64,000 bases of DNA from Nitrospira sp. Lineage in GTDB: Bacteria; Nitrospirota; Nitrospiria; Nitrospirales; Nitrospiraceae. A model generated the notes under the pieces. That model had not been told where the DNA came from and searched no databases. It was given only the letters and a program-made list of their open reading frames with translations. Where the stretch lies: assembly GCA_037045225.1 (NCBI GenBank), contig JBAOHZ010000009.1:372001-436000 (forward strand). Reading direction: 5' to 3'. Positions 53,072 to 61,676 of the stretch are shown here, piece after piece (position 1 is the first letter of the stretch; each line of letters starts with the position of its first letter). Made by a program: the position numbers and the translations under genes.

Positions 53072-54268
53072 TCAACTTAAGGTGGCTTTGATCTGCTGAC
53101 AAACATGTTCGGAAAATGGAAGTGAGCAAGTGAACGCGGGAGACACGGCGTTCAGCACATGCATCGACCGCTTATCACCCTCCAGCACAAAATCCATTTC
53201 AAGTTTACGCTTTCTGATGTCGACCAGCTGGGCTCGAATCCCAGGCCTGCCCCAGCTCTGATAGTGTTCGGCCGTCACACCTTCCGCCAATTGACTTGCC
53301 AATGACACCATGGTTGCCTTCGAATACTTCGCCATCTCGCGAATCGCGAGGGTTTTGAAATCAAAATTGGAGGTAGCCAACAGCCCAACCCCACGCATGG
53401 CCACTTCAAGAAATTCGTTCCAATGAAAATTTGCTATGCCGCCATAATGTTCTCGCCATAATCCCGGAATTGCGGTAGGACCAATCTTCGCTTTTCCGCT
53501 CGCCGCCACGGTAAAGTGAACACCGAGGAATGGATTCTTCAAATCAGGAACCGGATAGATGTTTGTTCGAATCGATCCAGCAGGTTCACTGGAGTAGAGG
53601 TACAGTCCCTTAAATGGAAGAATTCGGTAGTGTTCTGAAAAGCCAAACTCACGCGCGATGCGATCAGCGTATAGCCCCGCAGCATTCACCACATACCCAA
53701 CATGATGCGTCCCCTTCGTGGTCACGACCTGCCCGTTCGAGGAAGAGAGATACCGAACCCCGCAGTGCAGTTGCACCCCTTCCTCTATGGCATCTGCTTT
53801 CATAGCTCGCATGACTTGAGTCGGATCTACCGTTGACGTTGCGGGCGAGAACAAGGCTCGAGCACACGTCTTAACCCGAGGCTCAATCGCTTTTGCATCT
53901 TTCTCAGAAATTTCCTCAAGCGGAATTCCGTTTACACGGCCCCGTCGAAGCAGTTCATCAAGACCAGCATGATCATTCTGGTCTTTCGCGACCACTAATT
54001 TGCCGCACTTGTTCAATGGAATTCTCTTCGTGTCACAGTATTCGGTCAAGAGACGATTACCGTTCCACGTAAACTTAGCCTTCAAGCTGTCTGGCGAATA
54101 ATAGAATCCTGCATGCAACACCCCGCTATTGCGGCCACTTGCGTGCAAGCCACAGTCTTCCTCTTTCTCAACAAGGTGAACTGATGCGCCAGGAAACGTT
54201 TGCCGGAGGCGGCGCGCAATATTGAGGCCAATCACCCCACCGCCAATGACGAGAAAATCCGATTGCAT
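53072..54268 (-). CDS. FAD-dependent oxidoreductase, L-2-hydroxyglutarate oxidase (LhgO)-like
   Basis: A 398-residue DAO-fold flavoprotein. MQSDFLVIGGGVIGLNIARRL carries the dinucleotide-binding GxGxxG-like motif. Further features are LHASGRNSGVLHAGFYY, the substrate-domain LVDIRKRKLEMDFV and a late ITPHNVVSP-like region. Homologues called LhgO oxidise L-2-hydroxyglutarate, but in this context, coupled to rfbF by 5 bases, oxidation of a sugar or glycerol-derived hydroxyl is plausible. ATG 54268 was preferred over 54289, which overlaps rfbF. Confidence 0.75.
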   Translation of the reverse strand: MQSDFLVIGGGVIGLNIARRLRQTFPGASVHLVEKEEDCGLHASGRNSGVLHAGFYYSPDSLKAKFTWNGNRLLTEYCDTKRIPLNKCGKLVVAKDQNDHAGLDELLRRGRVNGIPLEEISEKDAKAIEPRVKTCARALFSPATSTVDPTQVMRAMKADAIEEGVQLHCGVRYLSSSNGQVVTTKGTHHVGYVVNAAGLYADRIAREFGFSEHYRILPFKGLYLYSSEPAGSIRTNIYPVPDLKNPFLGVHFTVAASGKAKIGPTAIPGLWREHYGGIANFHWNEFLEVAMRGVGLLATSNFDFKTLAIREMAKYSKATMVSLASQLAEGVTAEHYQSWGRPGIRAQLVDIRKRKLEMDFVLEGDKRSMHVLNAVSPAFTCSLPFSEHVCQQIKATLS

Positions 54269-54273
54269 ACGAC

Positions 54274-55044
54274 CTACCACATTTTCCAAGGAGCCTTACC
54301 AGATTGCCAAAGTCCCTCGAGATATTCCTTTTCTTTCAACGTATCCATGCAGGACCAAAATCCATAGTGCTTGTACCCGACCATCTCACCGGCATGAGCA
54401 AGGCGCTCAACTGGCTCACGCTCCCACGCCGTCTGATCGCCATCAATATAGTCCAAGGCCTTCGTACTGAGGACAAAAAATCCGCCGTTAATCCAGCCCT
54501 CCCCTGCCTCGGGCTTCTCAAAAAACTCCGTGACTCGGTCGCCCTCAAAACCAATACGACCAAATCGCGCAGGAGAACGGACGGACGTCATGGTCGCAAG
54601 CTTGCCATGCGAACGATGAAACTCAAGCAACTTGCCGACATTCAAATCTGCCACCCCATCTCCGTAAGTCAGCATGAACGTGTCATCCGGCTCCAGCCAC
54701 TTTTTTAAACGCTTGACTCGTCCACCTGTTTGCGTTGTTTGCCCTGTGTCTGCGAGATGCACCGTCCATTTTGGCTGATTGCGATCATGTATTGTTGTTT
54801 TTCCCGTGGAGAGATCAACGGATAGGTCGTTGTTGATGGCAAAGAAATTAAGAAAATACTCCTTAATCATGTCGCCCTTATACCCGAGAGCGACTACGAA
54901 CTCCGTGACGCCATACACTGCATGAATCTGCATGATATGCCATAAGATTGGTTTACCACCGATCTCCACCATTGGCTTCGGACGAAGCACCGTTTCCTCC
55001 GACAAACGAGTTCCCAACCCACCAGCTAGAATCACGGCTTTCAT
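54274..55044 (-). CDS. rfbF: Glucose-1-phosphate cytidylyltransferase
   Basis: A 256-residue nucleotidyltransferase that makes CDP-glucose from CTP and glucose-1-phosphate. LAGGLGTRLSEET (6-18) and PKPMVEIGGKPILWHIM form the nucleotide- and sugar-binding loops. FMLTYGDGVADLN holds the metal-binding Asp, and INGGFFVLSTKALDYI, then GFWSCMDTLKEKEYLE, are RfbF signatures. Length and motifs match the family closely. It heads the sugar-modification module after a 691-base intergenic region. The next pathway enzyme, CDP-glucose 4,6-dehydratase (RfbG), is absent from the window. Confidence 0.95.
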   Translation of the reverse strand: MKAVILAGGLGTRLSEETVLRPKPMVEIGGKPILWHIMQIHAVYGVTEFVVALGYKGDMIKEYFLNFFAINNDLSVDLSTGKTTIHDRNQPKWTVHLADTGQTTQTGGRVKRLKKWLEPDDTFMLTYGDGVADLNVGKLLEFHRSHGKLATMTSVRSPARFGRIGFEGDRVTEFFEKPEAGEGWINGGFFVLSTKALDYIDGDQTAWEREPVERLAHAGEMVGYKHYGFWSCMDTLKEKEYLEGLWQSGKAPWKMW

Positions 55045-55735
55045 GTCACTCCCTCCAGCAGTCGATAGTTTTCACAATCAGGCCATTACCGATACCTGCC
55101 CTACCAAGACCCCTCAGGCTTCGCTACCGCACGCCATTTAATTCCCCCACAATCCATAAACGGCTCGCCCTCTAATGCGAGAAGAATCCTGGCCCCTCAC
55201 TATAAGCAAGATAGCCCTCCAGATCTCCAGCATATACTCTCAGATATTTGTTGTTACGGAACATTCTGGCCTGCCCAGTCAATTTCTTTACCATTACATG
55301 ACCAGGCCCCATGTCGTAACGCAACAGATCACCCCCTGCAAAATCTGTCTATAGTACTAGCAATGCCACATCACAAGAGTAGCACAGCCGATTGCAGGGG
55401 ATTTTGGTCTCAACACAATCTGCGCCACATCATTGAGCCACAGCAGGCACCTATGAGTCTTAGCACACAAAGGAATGTTCCCCGAACATCACTGCAGCCT
55501 GCTCGTCGCAAAAGTTAGACGACTTGAGGGGAGAGCTACATGACTTCCTCAACACCCTCACACGCACAGGAAGCTCATCTAGCATATCGAGATGAATTCT
55601 GGTTCGCTGCAATAACTGGCCGGCTCTAACTTGGGCGCTCTTTCGGAATGCGTAACAGCTACTCTCCCTAAAACCTACCCTATAGTAATCGGATCACACG
55701 ATTGCCCATGCCAACACCTCGTACCGGGTCGACTA
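55045..55735. other. 691-base intergenic region between the rfbF module and the export operon
   Basis: AT-rich in places, with no gene of known family. It should contain the promoter of the rfbF module, reading leftward, and the end of the export operon transcript. A plus-strand open frame of 29 codons with a strong ribosome-binding site (55540-55629) is listed separately. No clear terminator hairpin with a T-tract was seen. Confidence 0.4.
55540..55629 (+). CDS. Candidate small open reading frame (29 residues)
   Basis: ATG 55540 is preceded by AGGGGAGAG at about 4 bases and opens a frame of 29 codons ending at TAA 55627-55629. The peptide is mostly polar with a short hydrophobic patch (FWFAAITG). 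No family is recognised. It runs opposite to all neighbours. It could be a real small protein, the start of a decayed gene, or chance. Confidence 0.2.
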   Translation: MTSSTPSHAQEAHLAYRDEFWFAAITGRL

Positions 55736-56665
55736 CTAACTGAGCACCGCCGGAGATACATTTTTCGAGAGGAGTTCTTGCCCTACAACAACTGCAGAAA
55801 TCGGTCGCCCGCTCTGCGTTTGTTCAATTTGAGGAAACACATGCCGAATGGGAGCGAAGGAAAAATCCTGTAGCAGTTCACACATCCGGCGTTCTGTTTT
55901 ATCGAGATTCAGGTAGTGTCGCATTCGTGACAGCAGAGAGCCTTCCATTCTTGGCTGACCTGGATCGAACTCCCATGGATGCATATACATCACGAGCGAA
56001 GCCCCCTCACCCTCCAGCTTGCGAAGCAGGGTGCGCAATAGCACATATGGATACAACCTAAAATACCCTCCACCGGCAACGGGGACCCGCACTCCCAGAC
56101 ACTTCACAGTTGAGGGAGGCACTTCCCATAGCACACCTGATTCGGTCAACAGTTGATGCACGTCTGGGTTTGCAGAGGGCACACCATACCGGTCATGCAG
56201 TACCGGGAAAATACTGGAATCATAAACGTACCCCTCCTCGACCAGGACTGCAGTTGCCCACATCGTATCCTTGGTAATCGAAAAGCTTGGCGCACGATAG
56301 CCCAGCACCGGCTGAGAAAGTATGCTCTCTAGAATGGCCTTCGCCCTTCGAATGTCTTCACGAAAAGCATGAGGGGTTTGACTTGTGATGAGTTCATGAG
56401 CATACCCGTGTGACGCCACTTCATGTCCACCTGATGCAATGCGGCGAACCAAAGAAGGATAGCGCTCTGCTACCCACCCAAGAACAAAGAAGGTTGCCCG
56501 CACACCCCTCTCCGCTAATATCTCAAGCAGTCGCTCGGTATTTGCCTCCACACGACTCTCAAATTGTTCCCAGTGCCGTCTTCGCATCGGAGATTCAAAT
56601 GCAGAGACCTGAAAATGCTCTTCAACATCGAAAGACAAGCAATGTCTCGGAATGGTACTAGCCAT
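55736..56665 (-). CDS. Exosortase-A-type polysaccharide deacetylase with DUF3473
   Basis: A 309-residue CE4 protein of the pepcterm_polyde group. The N-terminal HCLSFDVEEHFQVSAFES, the H-x3-H motif in EVASHGYAHELI, and YRAPSFSIT are family hallmarks. The C-terminal DUF3473 part includes GGGYFRLYP and MYMHPWEFDP. No signal peptide is evident. It ends the export operon, 7 bases downstream of the sugar transferase gene. This gene type is almost always found in loci with an exosortase, which is not visible here. Confidence 0.9.
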   Translation of the reverse strand: MASTIPRHCLSFDVEEHFQVSAFESPMRRRHWEQFESRVEANTERLLEILAERGVRATFFVLGWVAERYPSLVRRIASGGHEVASHGYAHELITSQTPHAFREDIRRAKAILESILSQPVLGYRAPSFSITKDTMWATAVLVEEGYVYDSSIFPVLHDRYGVPSANPDVHQLLTESGVLWEVPPSTVKCLGVRVPVAGGGYFRLYPYVLLRTLLRKLEGEGASLVMYMHPWEFDPGQPRMEGSLLSRMRHYLNLDKTERRMCELLQDFSFAPIRHVFPQIEQTQSGRPISAVVVGQELLSKNVSPAVLS

Positions 56666-56672
56666 ACAGTCT

Positions 56673-57740
56673 CTACCGTGCTCCTTCGCCCATCAGCATG
56701 ACCTTCACCGTGTGAATGACGATCCTCAAATCCAGCGCCAACGAGAGATTCTTCACATAGAATAGATCGTATTGAAGTTTCACGTGTGAGTCCTCCTTCG
56801 ATGCACCGTACCGAAAACGGGTTTGCGCCCATCCCGTGATTCCTGGTCGGACAGTGTGCCTCAGATCATAGTATGGAATGGTATTTCTCAATTCTTGTAC
56901 AAATACGGGACGCTCCGGCCTTGGACCGACCAAACTCATTTCGCCCTTCACGACATTAATCAACTGTGGGAGCTCGTCCAACCTCCACTTTCGAATCCAT
57001 CGCCCAACCCTGGAAACCCGGGGATCTTCGCTCGTTGCCCACCGTGCACCACTCTGTTCAGCATCCTGACGCATGGACCTAAACTTCCAGATCATATACG
57101 GACGGCCGCGCAGGCCAACTCGCATCTGCCTATAAAAAACGGGACCGGATGAATCTATCTTGATGAGAATAGCGAGAATGCATACCAGCGGCACCAGCGC
57201 GATCATCCCTACGACAGCAACCGCCACGTCAAGGCACCGCTTAAGAAGCATCGTGACCAACCGACGGCGGAACCCCGTCGAGAAAATTAGCGCACTTGGC
57301 TTGAGATGATCAATCGAAAGGCGTCCAGATTCTTCCTCGTACAGGTAGTGGCCGTCAACGACATCACGGCCCATGGCCTTCATGTCCAAAAGGGTTTGAA
57401 CTGGTAGAACCGCACGACGATCCTCTAAACACACCGCCACCGTATGGACTTGGTAGCGTTCAGCAATCTCAAACAATTGATCATATGTTCCAATGATGCT
57501 TGGGTTCACTAAACGTTCGCCAATCCGACTCGCATCCTTATCAAGAAAGCCCACAACTTCGGCGAAACCGGTTCGTTTTGACAACAGGGTTTGACACAGA
57601 TCGCGGGCAAGAGGTCCCACCCCAAGAATCAAGATTCGCCGCGTGAATTTAGGGAAACTCACCGACACAGAAACGAGCGGTTGCTGAGAAACCACTGGCT
57701 CCAGGTCAACCTCATGTCCAGACTTACTTGAGCTGTTCAT
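56673..57740 (-). CDS. Undecaprenyl-phosphate sugar transferase (initiating; WcaJ/EpsB-like)
   Basis: A 355-residue polyisoprenyl-phosphate hexose-1-phosphate transferase. A Rossmann-like middle domain (RRILILGVGPLARDL) is followed by one re-entrant/membrane segment (CLDVAVAVVGMIALVPLVCILA) and the catalytic domain: GPVFYRQMRVGLRGRPYMIWKFRSM, the Asp/Glu pair in WRLDELPQLINV, and GPRPERPVF. It lacks the four N-terminal membrane helices usual in WcaJ-type enzymes. ATG 57740 is chosen; the longer frame to 57794 overlaps the kinase gene by 71 bases. It starts assembly of the repeat unit. Confidence 0.86.
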   Translation of the reverse strand: MNSSSKSGHEVDLEPVVSQQPLVSVSVSFPKFTRRILILGVGPLARDLCQTLLSKRTGFAEVVGFLDKDASRIGERLVNPSIIGTYDQLFEIAERYQVHTVAVCLEDRRAVLPVQTLLDMKAMGRDVVDGHYLYEEESGRLSIDHLKPSALIFSTGFRRRLVTMLLKRCLDVAVAVVGMIALVPLVCILAILIKIDSSGPVFYRQMRVGLRGRPYMIWKFRSMRQDAEQSGARWATSEDPRVSRVGRWIRKWRLDELPQLINVVKGEMSLVGPRPERPVFVQELRNTIPYYDLRHTVRPGITGWAQTRFRYGASKEDSHVKLQYDLFYVKNLSLALDLRIVIHTVKVMLMGEGAR

Positions 57741-60078
57741 GGCGCGCTTCGCGGTAATACTCCTGCTGCATATAATAGGGAGTGGTATGTGCATCTAAGC
57801 CATTCAAGATGATTCCTACATTGGCAGTCTCACCGATAGCTTTCAGTGCTTTTTGCACAACATCACGCCCGGTCATGCTTGCCTTCACCACATAGGCTAG
57901 CAGATCCCCCATACTCGCTAACACCTGCATGTCAGCAAGTGGCAATACCGGCGGAGCATCAATGATCACATAGTCAAACTTCTCTTTCAGTTCAATAATC
58001 AAATCAGTCAACTGATGCATCTTAGATAAGGCGAGAGGATTATCTCCGACCGCCCCGGCAGGGAGAATCCATGGGCCAGCCTCGCCCAGTCGCTGCAAGC
58101 AATCCTCAACCACCTTCGTACCACGAAGAACTTCCGCTAGTCCGGGTTGCTGCCAGACTCCAGCGTAAATATGCTGCATCGGACGCTTAAGATCACAATC
58201 GATGACTATGGTTTTACGATCAAGGTCTTTGGCCAACACATAACCCAAGTTCAGGGCTGTCGAAGACTTTCCCTCCCCCATGACAGCACTGGTCACAACA
58301 ATCGCCGTACTCTTTCGATCCCCAGTCATTAATTCAAGCCGGGTCGCCGCAACGCGGTATTGCTCCGCCACGAATGAAAGGGGTCGCCACATTGACACTA
58401 ATTCTAGCCCAGGAGTCGGATTCTGCAGTTGCCCATTGCTCACCCTGTGCTTGCCGATAGATGTAGCAGGGAGACCACCTGATCCCTGAAATTCGTCATC
58501 CCGCCTTGCCTGACCTGGCAGCAATAGCGGGGAACTACGCGCTTTCCCAGAGAGCGCCCGAACGGTTTGCATTGAGCCGCCAAAGGCACTTTCGTAGAGC
58601 GGAATAGACGCGATGACGGGCAAGCCCAGAGTAAGTTCGACTTCCTCCGCAGATCGGAACCCTCTCCCCATGAGTTCGAGCCCCACGGCCCCCCCAAACC
58701 CCAAAGCACATCCGAGGACAAGACCCGCCGCCATAATCAATGGAATGTTGGGAACAACAGGAACAACTGGAGTGTAGGCGGGATCTACGATGCTAAACTT
58801 AGCTCCCTTACGACCCTGAGCCAAACTTTTCTGCATCCCCGCGCTGAGCTTCTTATCCAAGAGGGATTGATAGTTCTTTTGAAGATTTTCATAATCCCGC
58901 TCAAGCGTCTTCAGTTTCTGTTCTCGCTCTGGAGTATGCTCCACCCTTCGCTCATACTGAGAAATCTCCCCAGAGATATGCGATTGATGGCGCTTCACGG
59001 ACTCCAACTCGAGGACGATCTCCTCCCTCTGCTTTAGAAGTTCGGCGTGGTAAGGATCAATTGCTTTGCGCCTGGATTTTTTCCCAGCCACCGGCTCTTC
59101 AGCTCCCTCGCTCTCGGGTAACAGATCCCGATATTGAGCTGACGTCATCTCTCGAAGCTTCTTTATTTCTTCCTTCACTTGTACGAGGTCGGGATACGTC
59201 TCCTTATACATGGACGAGAGTTCAACTAACCGCCGCTCCAATTCCTTAATTCTCCCCAGGCGCGGATCCTTATTCCGTTTACTCGAACTGCCGACGGGAG
59301 AATCAGTACCGACCTCTCCTGTTTCCTCGTAATCTTTAATTGATTTGTCGATTTGAGCCAGGCGATTGGCCAGGTTCTGCGCCTGCTCGCTCTGCGAGCG
59401 CATATCGTCCTGAAGCCGATCAAGCTTCCGAAGATTAGCGTCTATTTGCTGCGGCAACTCCCCGAGATGCTGCTGTTTGAACTCCGAAATAATCTTCTCT
59501 TTTACTTCAAGTTCTGCCTTTGCATGCTTCAACTCCAATCCAAGAAAATCTTCCGCCGCCTCGACCCCTCGTTCCCGGTCTTTCAACGTCTCCTCAATGA
59601 ACAGATCACTGAGTCGTGACGTGACATCCCTGGCTATAATGGGATCTTCATTTGAGAATGAGAGTGTTATGAATAGCTTGTCCTTGGTAGGTTCAACCTT
59701 GATTGACCCTCGCATGGCTCTAATCGCATTCTCAGATTCTGCAGCCTCCGGATGTTCTTTCTCGTACCCGAACAGCCCAAATTCCCCGGCAATCTGACCG
59801 AGCGTTTTTCTCCCCATTACAAACTGCCGCACCTCCATCACTCGATCTTCAAGTGTGGGTATGTATCCGGCACCAGCTGGATTGGGCCCACTCACTATAG
59901 ACTCTTCTATCTTTGCACCCTCAAACCACATCTTCGTGGCTGATTGGTAGATCTTGGGCATCAGCGCACATATTGCACCAGCGATACTGAGCGACACCAA
60001 GATCGCAGAAATAACGAGCCACTTTCGGCTAACAACTGCTCGCCAATAATCCTCTGGTGACAATGTACGCGTATTCAT
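57724..60078 (-). CDS. Wzc-like polysaccharide co-polymerase fused to tyrosine kinase (BY-kinase)
   Basis: A 784-residue inner-membrane protein. An N-terminal Wzz domain (first membrane helix about residues 18-36) leads to a very long periplasmic coiled coil (about 180-430), the second membrane helix (NIPLIMAAGLVLGCALGFGG) and a cytoplasmic kinase. Walker A is VMGEGKSS (around residue 600), Walker A' IVIDCDLKRP, and Walker B YVIIDAPPV (around 705). The tail PYYMQQEYYREARH holds four tyrosines for autophosphorylation. It controls polymer length with the outer-membrane export proteins. ATGA overlap couples it to the barrel gene. Confidence 0.94.
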   Translation of the reverse strand: MNTRTLSPEDYWRAVVSRKWLVISAILVSLSIAGAICALMPKIYQSATKMWFEGAKIEESIVSGPNPAGAGYIPTLEDRVMEVRQFVMGRKTLGQIAGEFGLFGYEKEHPEAAESENAIRAMRGSIKVEPTKDKLFITLSFSNEDPIIARDVTSRLSDLFIEETLKDRERGVEAAEDFLGLELKHAKAELEVKEKIISEFKQQHLGELPQQIDANLRKLDRLQDDMRSQSEQAQNLANRLAQIDKSIKDYEETGEVGTDSPVGSSSKRNKDPRLGRIKELERRLVELSSMYKETYPDLVQVKEEIKKLREMTSAQYRDLLPESEGAEEPVAGKKSRRKAIDPYHAELLKQREEIVLELESVKRHQSHISGEISQYERRVEHTPEREQKLKTLERDYENLQKNYQSLLDKKLSAGMQKSLAQGRKGAKFSIVDPAYTPVVPVVPNIPLIMAAGLVLGCALGFGGAVGLELMGRGFRSAEEVELTLGLPVIASIPLYESAFGGSMQTVRALSGKARSSPLLLPGQARRDDEFQGSGGLPATSIGKHRVSNGQLQNPTPGLELVSMWRPLSFVAEQYRVAATRLELMTGDRKSTAIVVTSAVMGEGKSSTALNLGYVLAKDLDRKTIVIDCDLKRPMQHIYAGVWQQPGLAEVLRGTKVVEDCLQRLGEAGPWILPAGAVGDNPLALSKMHQLTDLIIELKEKFDYVIIDAPPVLPLADMQVLASMGDLLAYVVKASMTGRDVVQKALKAIGETANVGIILNGLDAHTTPYYMQQEYYREARHEQLK

Positions 60079-61676
60079 TTCTTTGTATCCACTCCTCCTG
60101 ATCCAGATTTACCGAGTCCTGACTCAGCAGACGAAGAGCCGCCAGAAGAACCTTCCCAAAAAGCACCTGATCGGAAAAAATCTCCGCGCGGTGAATACGC
60201 GTATGTGAAACCTAGCAGAATCACTTGTTTTGCAAATCCGAGATCTGCGGCATTCAAACCATTCGATTGACTTTGACTATCAAACATCAACCATTGATGA
60301 CTAAGATTGGCCGTAAACATGGGCGCAATGAGATAGTTGAGGGACACTGTCGTACCGTAAGTAGTAAAAGTCGTACCAATGGCATCCGAGGTAAAAGTGC
60401 TACGCGCAAAATTGAAAAGCGCCTGGGCACTCAGTCTGTCAGTGATGCCAGCCATGCTTCCCAACATTATGGAGTGTGTATATATAGGTCCCGCAGCTTG
60501 AACAAAGCTTGGGAACACGCCGAGATTATACATGAGGGTGAGGCGGTATGATCCGGGCGCCGCGATCCCTCCCGGCATGTTCATCCCAGCAAGGAGGGGA
60601 AGGAAGCCTGCACCAGCGGTCGGACTGCCGCCCGTCGTCTCTTGAATTTCACTACCTAACTTCCTGAGAAATGATGAGCCCGCCGCATAACTTAGACTTA
60701 CACTTCCAGTCGGAAACATCGTCGCAGGAATTCTCCGTTGCCCACCAGAAGAAGAGGTGTCCGGAATTGGCTCAATGAGTGTTAGCCCTCCAGTAGCTGA
60801 GGAACTCCATTCCTTACTCCAAGTTCTCCCCCAACCCAGTGTTGCGCCATGTGTCGCATAATCACCAAATTGCGGTTGAGACATTTGAGTGAACGTATAC
60901 TTCATACTTAACGAATCTATGGCCGAAATCCTTGAGGTTGGTCCAGCGGAAATAGTATGAGTCGTAGTATCGAACACCGTGTTCGATGGTTGCCCGCCAA
61001 CTGTTGTCGACGGTGTAAATGAGCCACCGAAACTAAGTTGAGAGTACATGTAACTGGTCTGAAAATCCGTGGTCGGTGAAAGCGAGTAGGAGTTCGAAAA
61101 CCCAACACTGAACATAGTGGTCCTAATCCGTTGAGTAATTAGGCCAGAATCAATTGGGCCCATAAGCCCGATCCCTCCTGCGCCAAATCCCCCTCCTCCT
61201 CCCATACCGGCTCCACCACCAAGGCCGCCAGCACCGAAGGCCGGGGCCGAAGGTGTATACAAGTACGTGCCCATGATCCGAAAGCCTCGCATCCGAGGCA
61301 ACATCCTATTCACAGCCTGTGAGAGGTCAATCCCTGCACTTCCATTGAATCCGACGTTGTCAAGAGCTGAATTATTTACGAATTTCTGGATAATCGCCCC
61401 GACTGACAGATTTGTCTTCACAAGGGTATTGCCGTGAATGAAGTTTAGCTGAGGCGTAATCGTCGTGATGAGATCATCAACTTTTGTTCCTGCCGGCAGG
61501 AATGATTCGGGAGTAAAGAACACGTTGCTGTCATATCTCTCCGTAACCGATATCGATGGCACTACGCGGATCTGTTGCGCCGCAGAGTCCGAGATACTCC
61601 ACCACACCACCAGGGCCAACGCTCCCGAGATAACCCGAAGCACCCTCAAACGCTGACTACGGCACAACAATGACAT
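60075..61676 (-). CDS. Outer-membrane beta-barrel protein of EPS system (exosortase-A-associated)
   Basis: A 533-residue exported protein. The signal peptide covers about residues 1-33 (RVISGALALVVWWSISDSAAQQ region). The remainder is amphipathic beta strand with aromatic girdles, e.g. VVPSISVTERYDSNVFFTPES and MYNLGVFPSFVQ, typical of the TIGR03016-like barrel family in EPS loci. A low-complexity Gly/Met insertion (about residues 145-170; plus coordinates 61172-61240) lies in one loop. ATG 61676 follows AAGG; the upstream frame overlaps the SLBB export gene. It may form the outer-membrane conduit or anchor. Confidence 0.8.
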   Translation of the reverse strand: MSLLCRSQRLRVLRVISGALALVVWWSISDSAAQQIRVVPSISVTERYDSNVFFTPESFLPAGTKVDDLITTITPQLNFIHGNTLVKTNLSVGAIIQKFVNNSALDNVGFNGSAGIDLSQAVNRMLPRMRGFRIMGTYLYTPSAPAFGAGGLGGGAGMGGGGGFGAGGIGLMGPIDSGLITQRIRTTMFSVGFSNSYSLSPTTDFQTSYMYSQLSFGGSFTPSTTVGGQPSNTVFDTTTHTISAGPTSRISAIDSLSMKYTFTQMSQPQFGDYATHGATLGWGRTWSKEWSSSATGGLTLIEPIPDTSSSGGQRRIPATMFPTGSVSLSYAAGSSFLRKLGSEIQETTGGSPTAGAGFLPLLAGMNMPGGIAAPGSYRLTLMYNLGVFPSFVQAAGPIYTHSIMLGSMAGITDRLSAQALFNFARSTFTSDAIGTTFTTYGTTVSLNYLIAPMFTANLSHQWLMFDSQSQSNGLNAADLGFAKQVILLGFTYAYSPRGDFFRSGAFWEGSSGGSSSAESGLGKSGSGGVDTKK

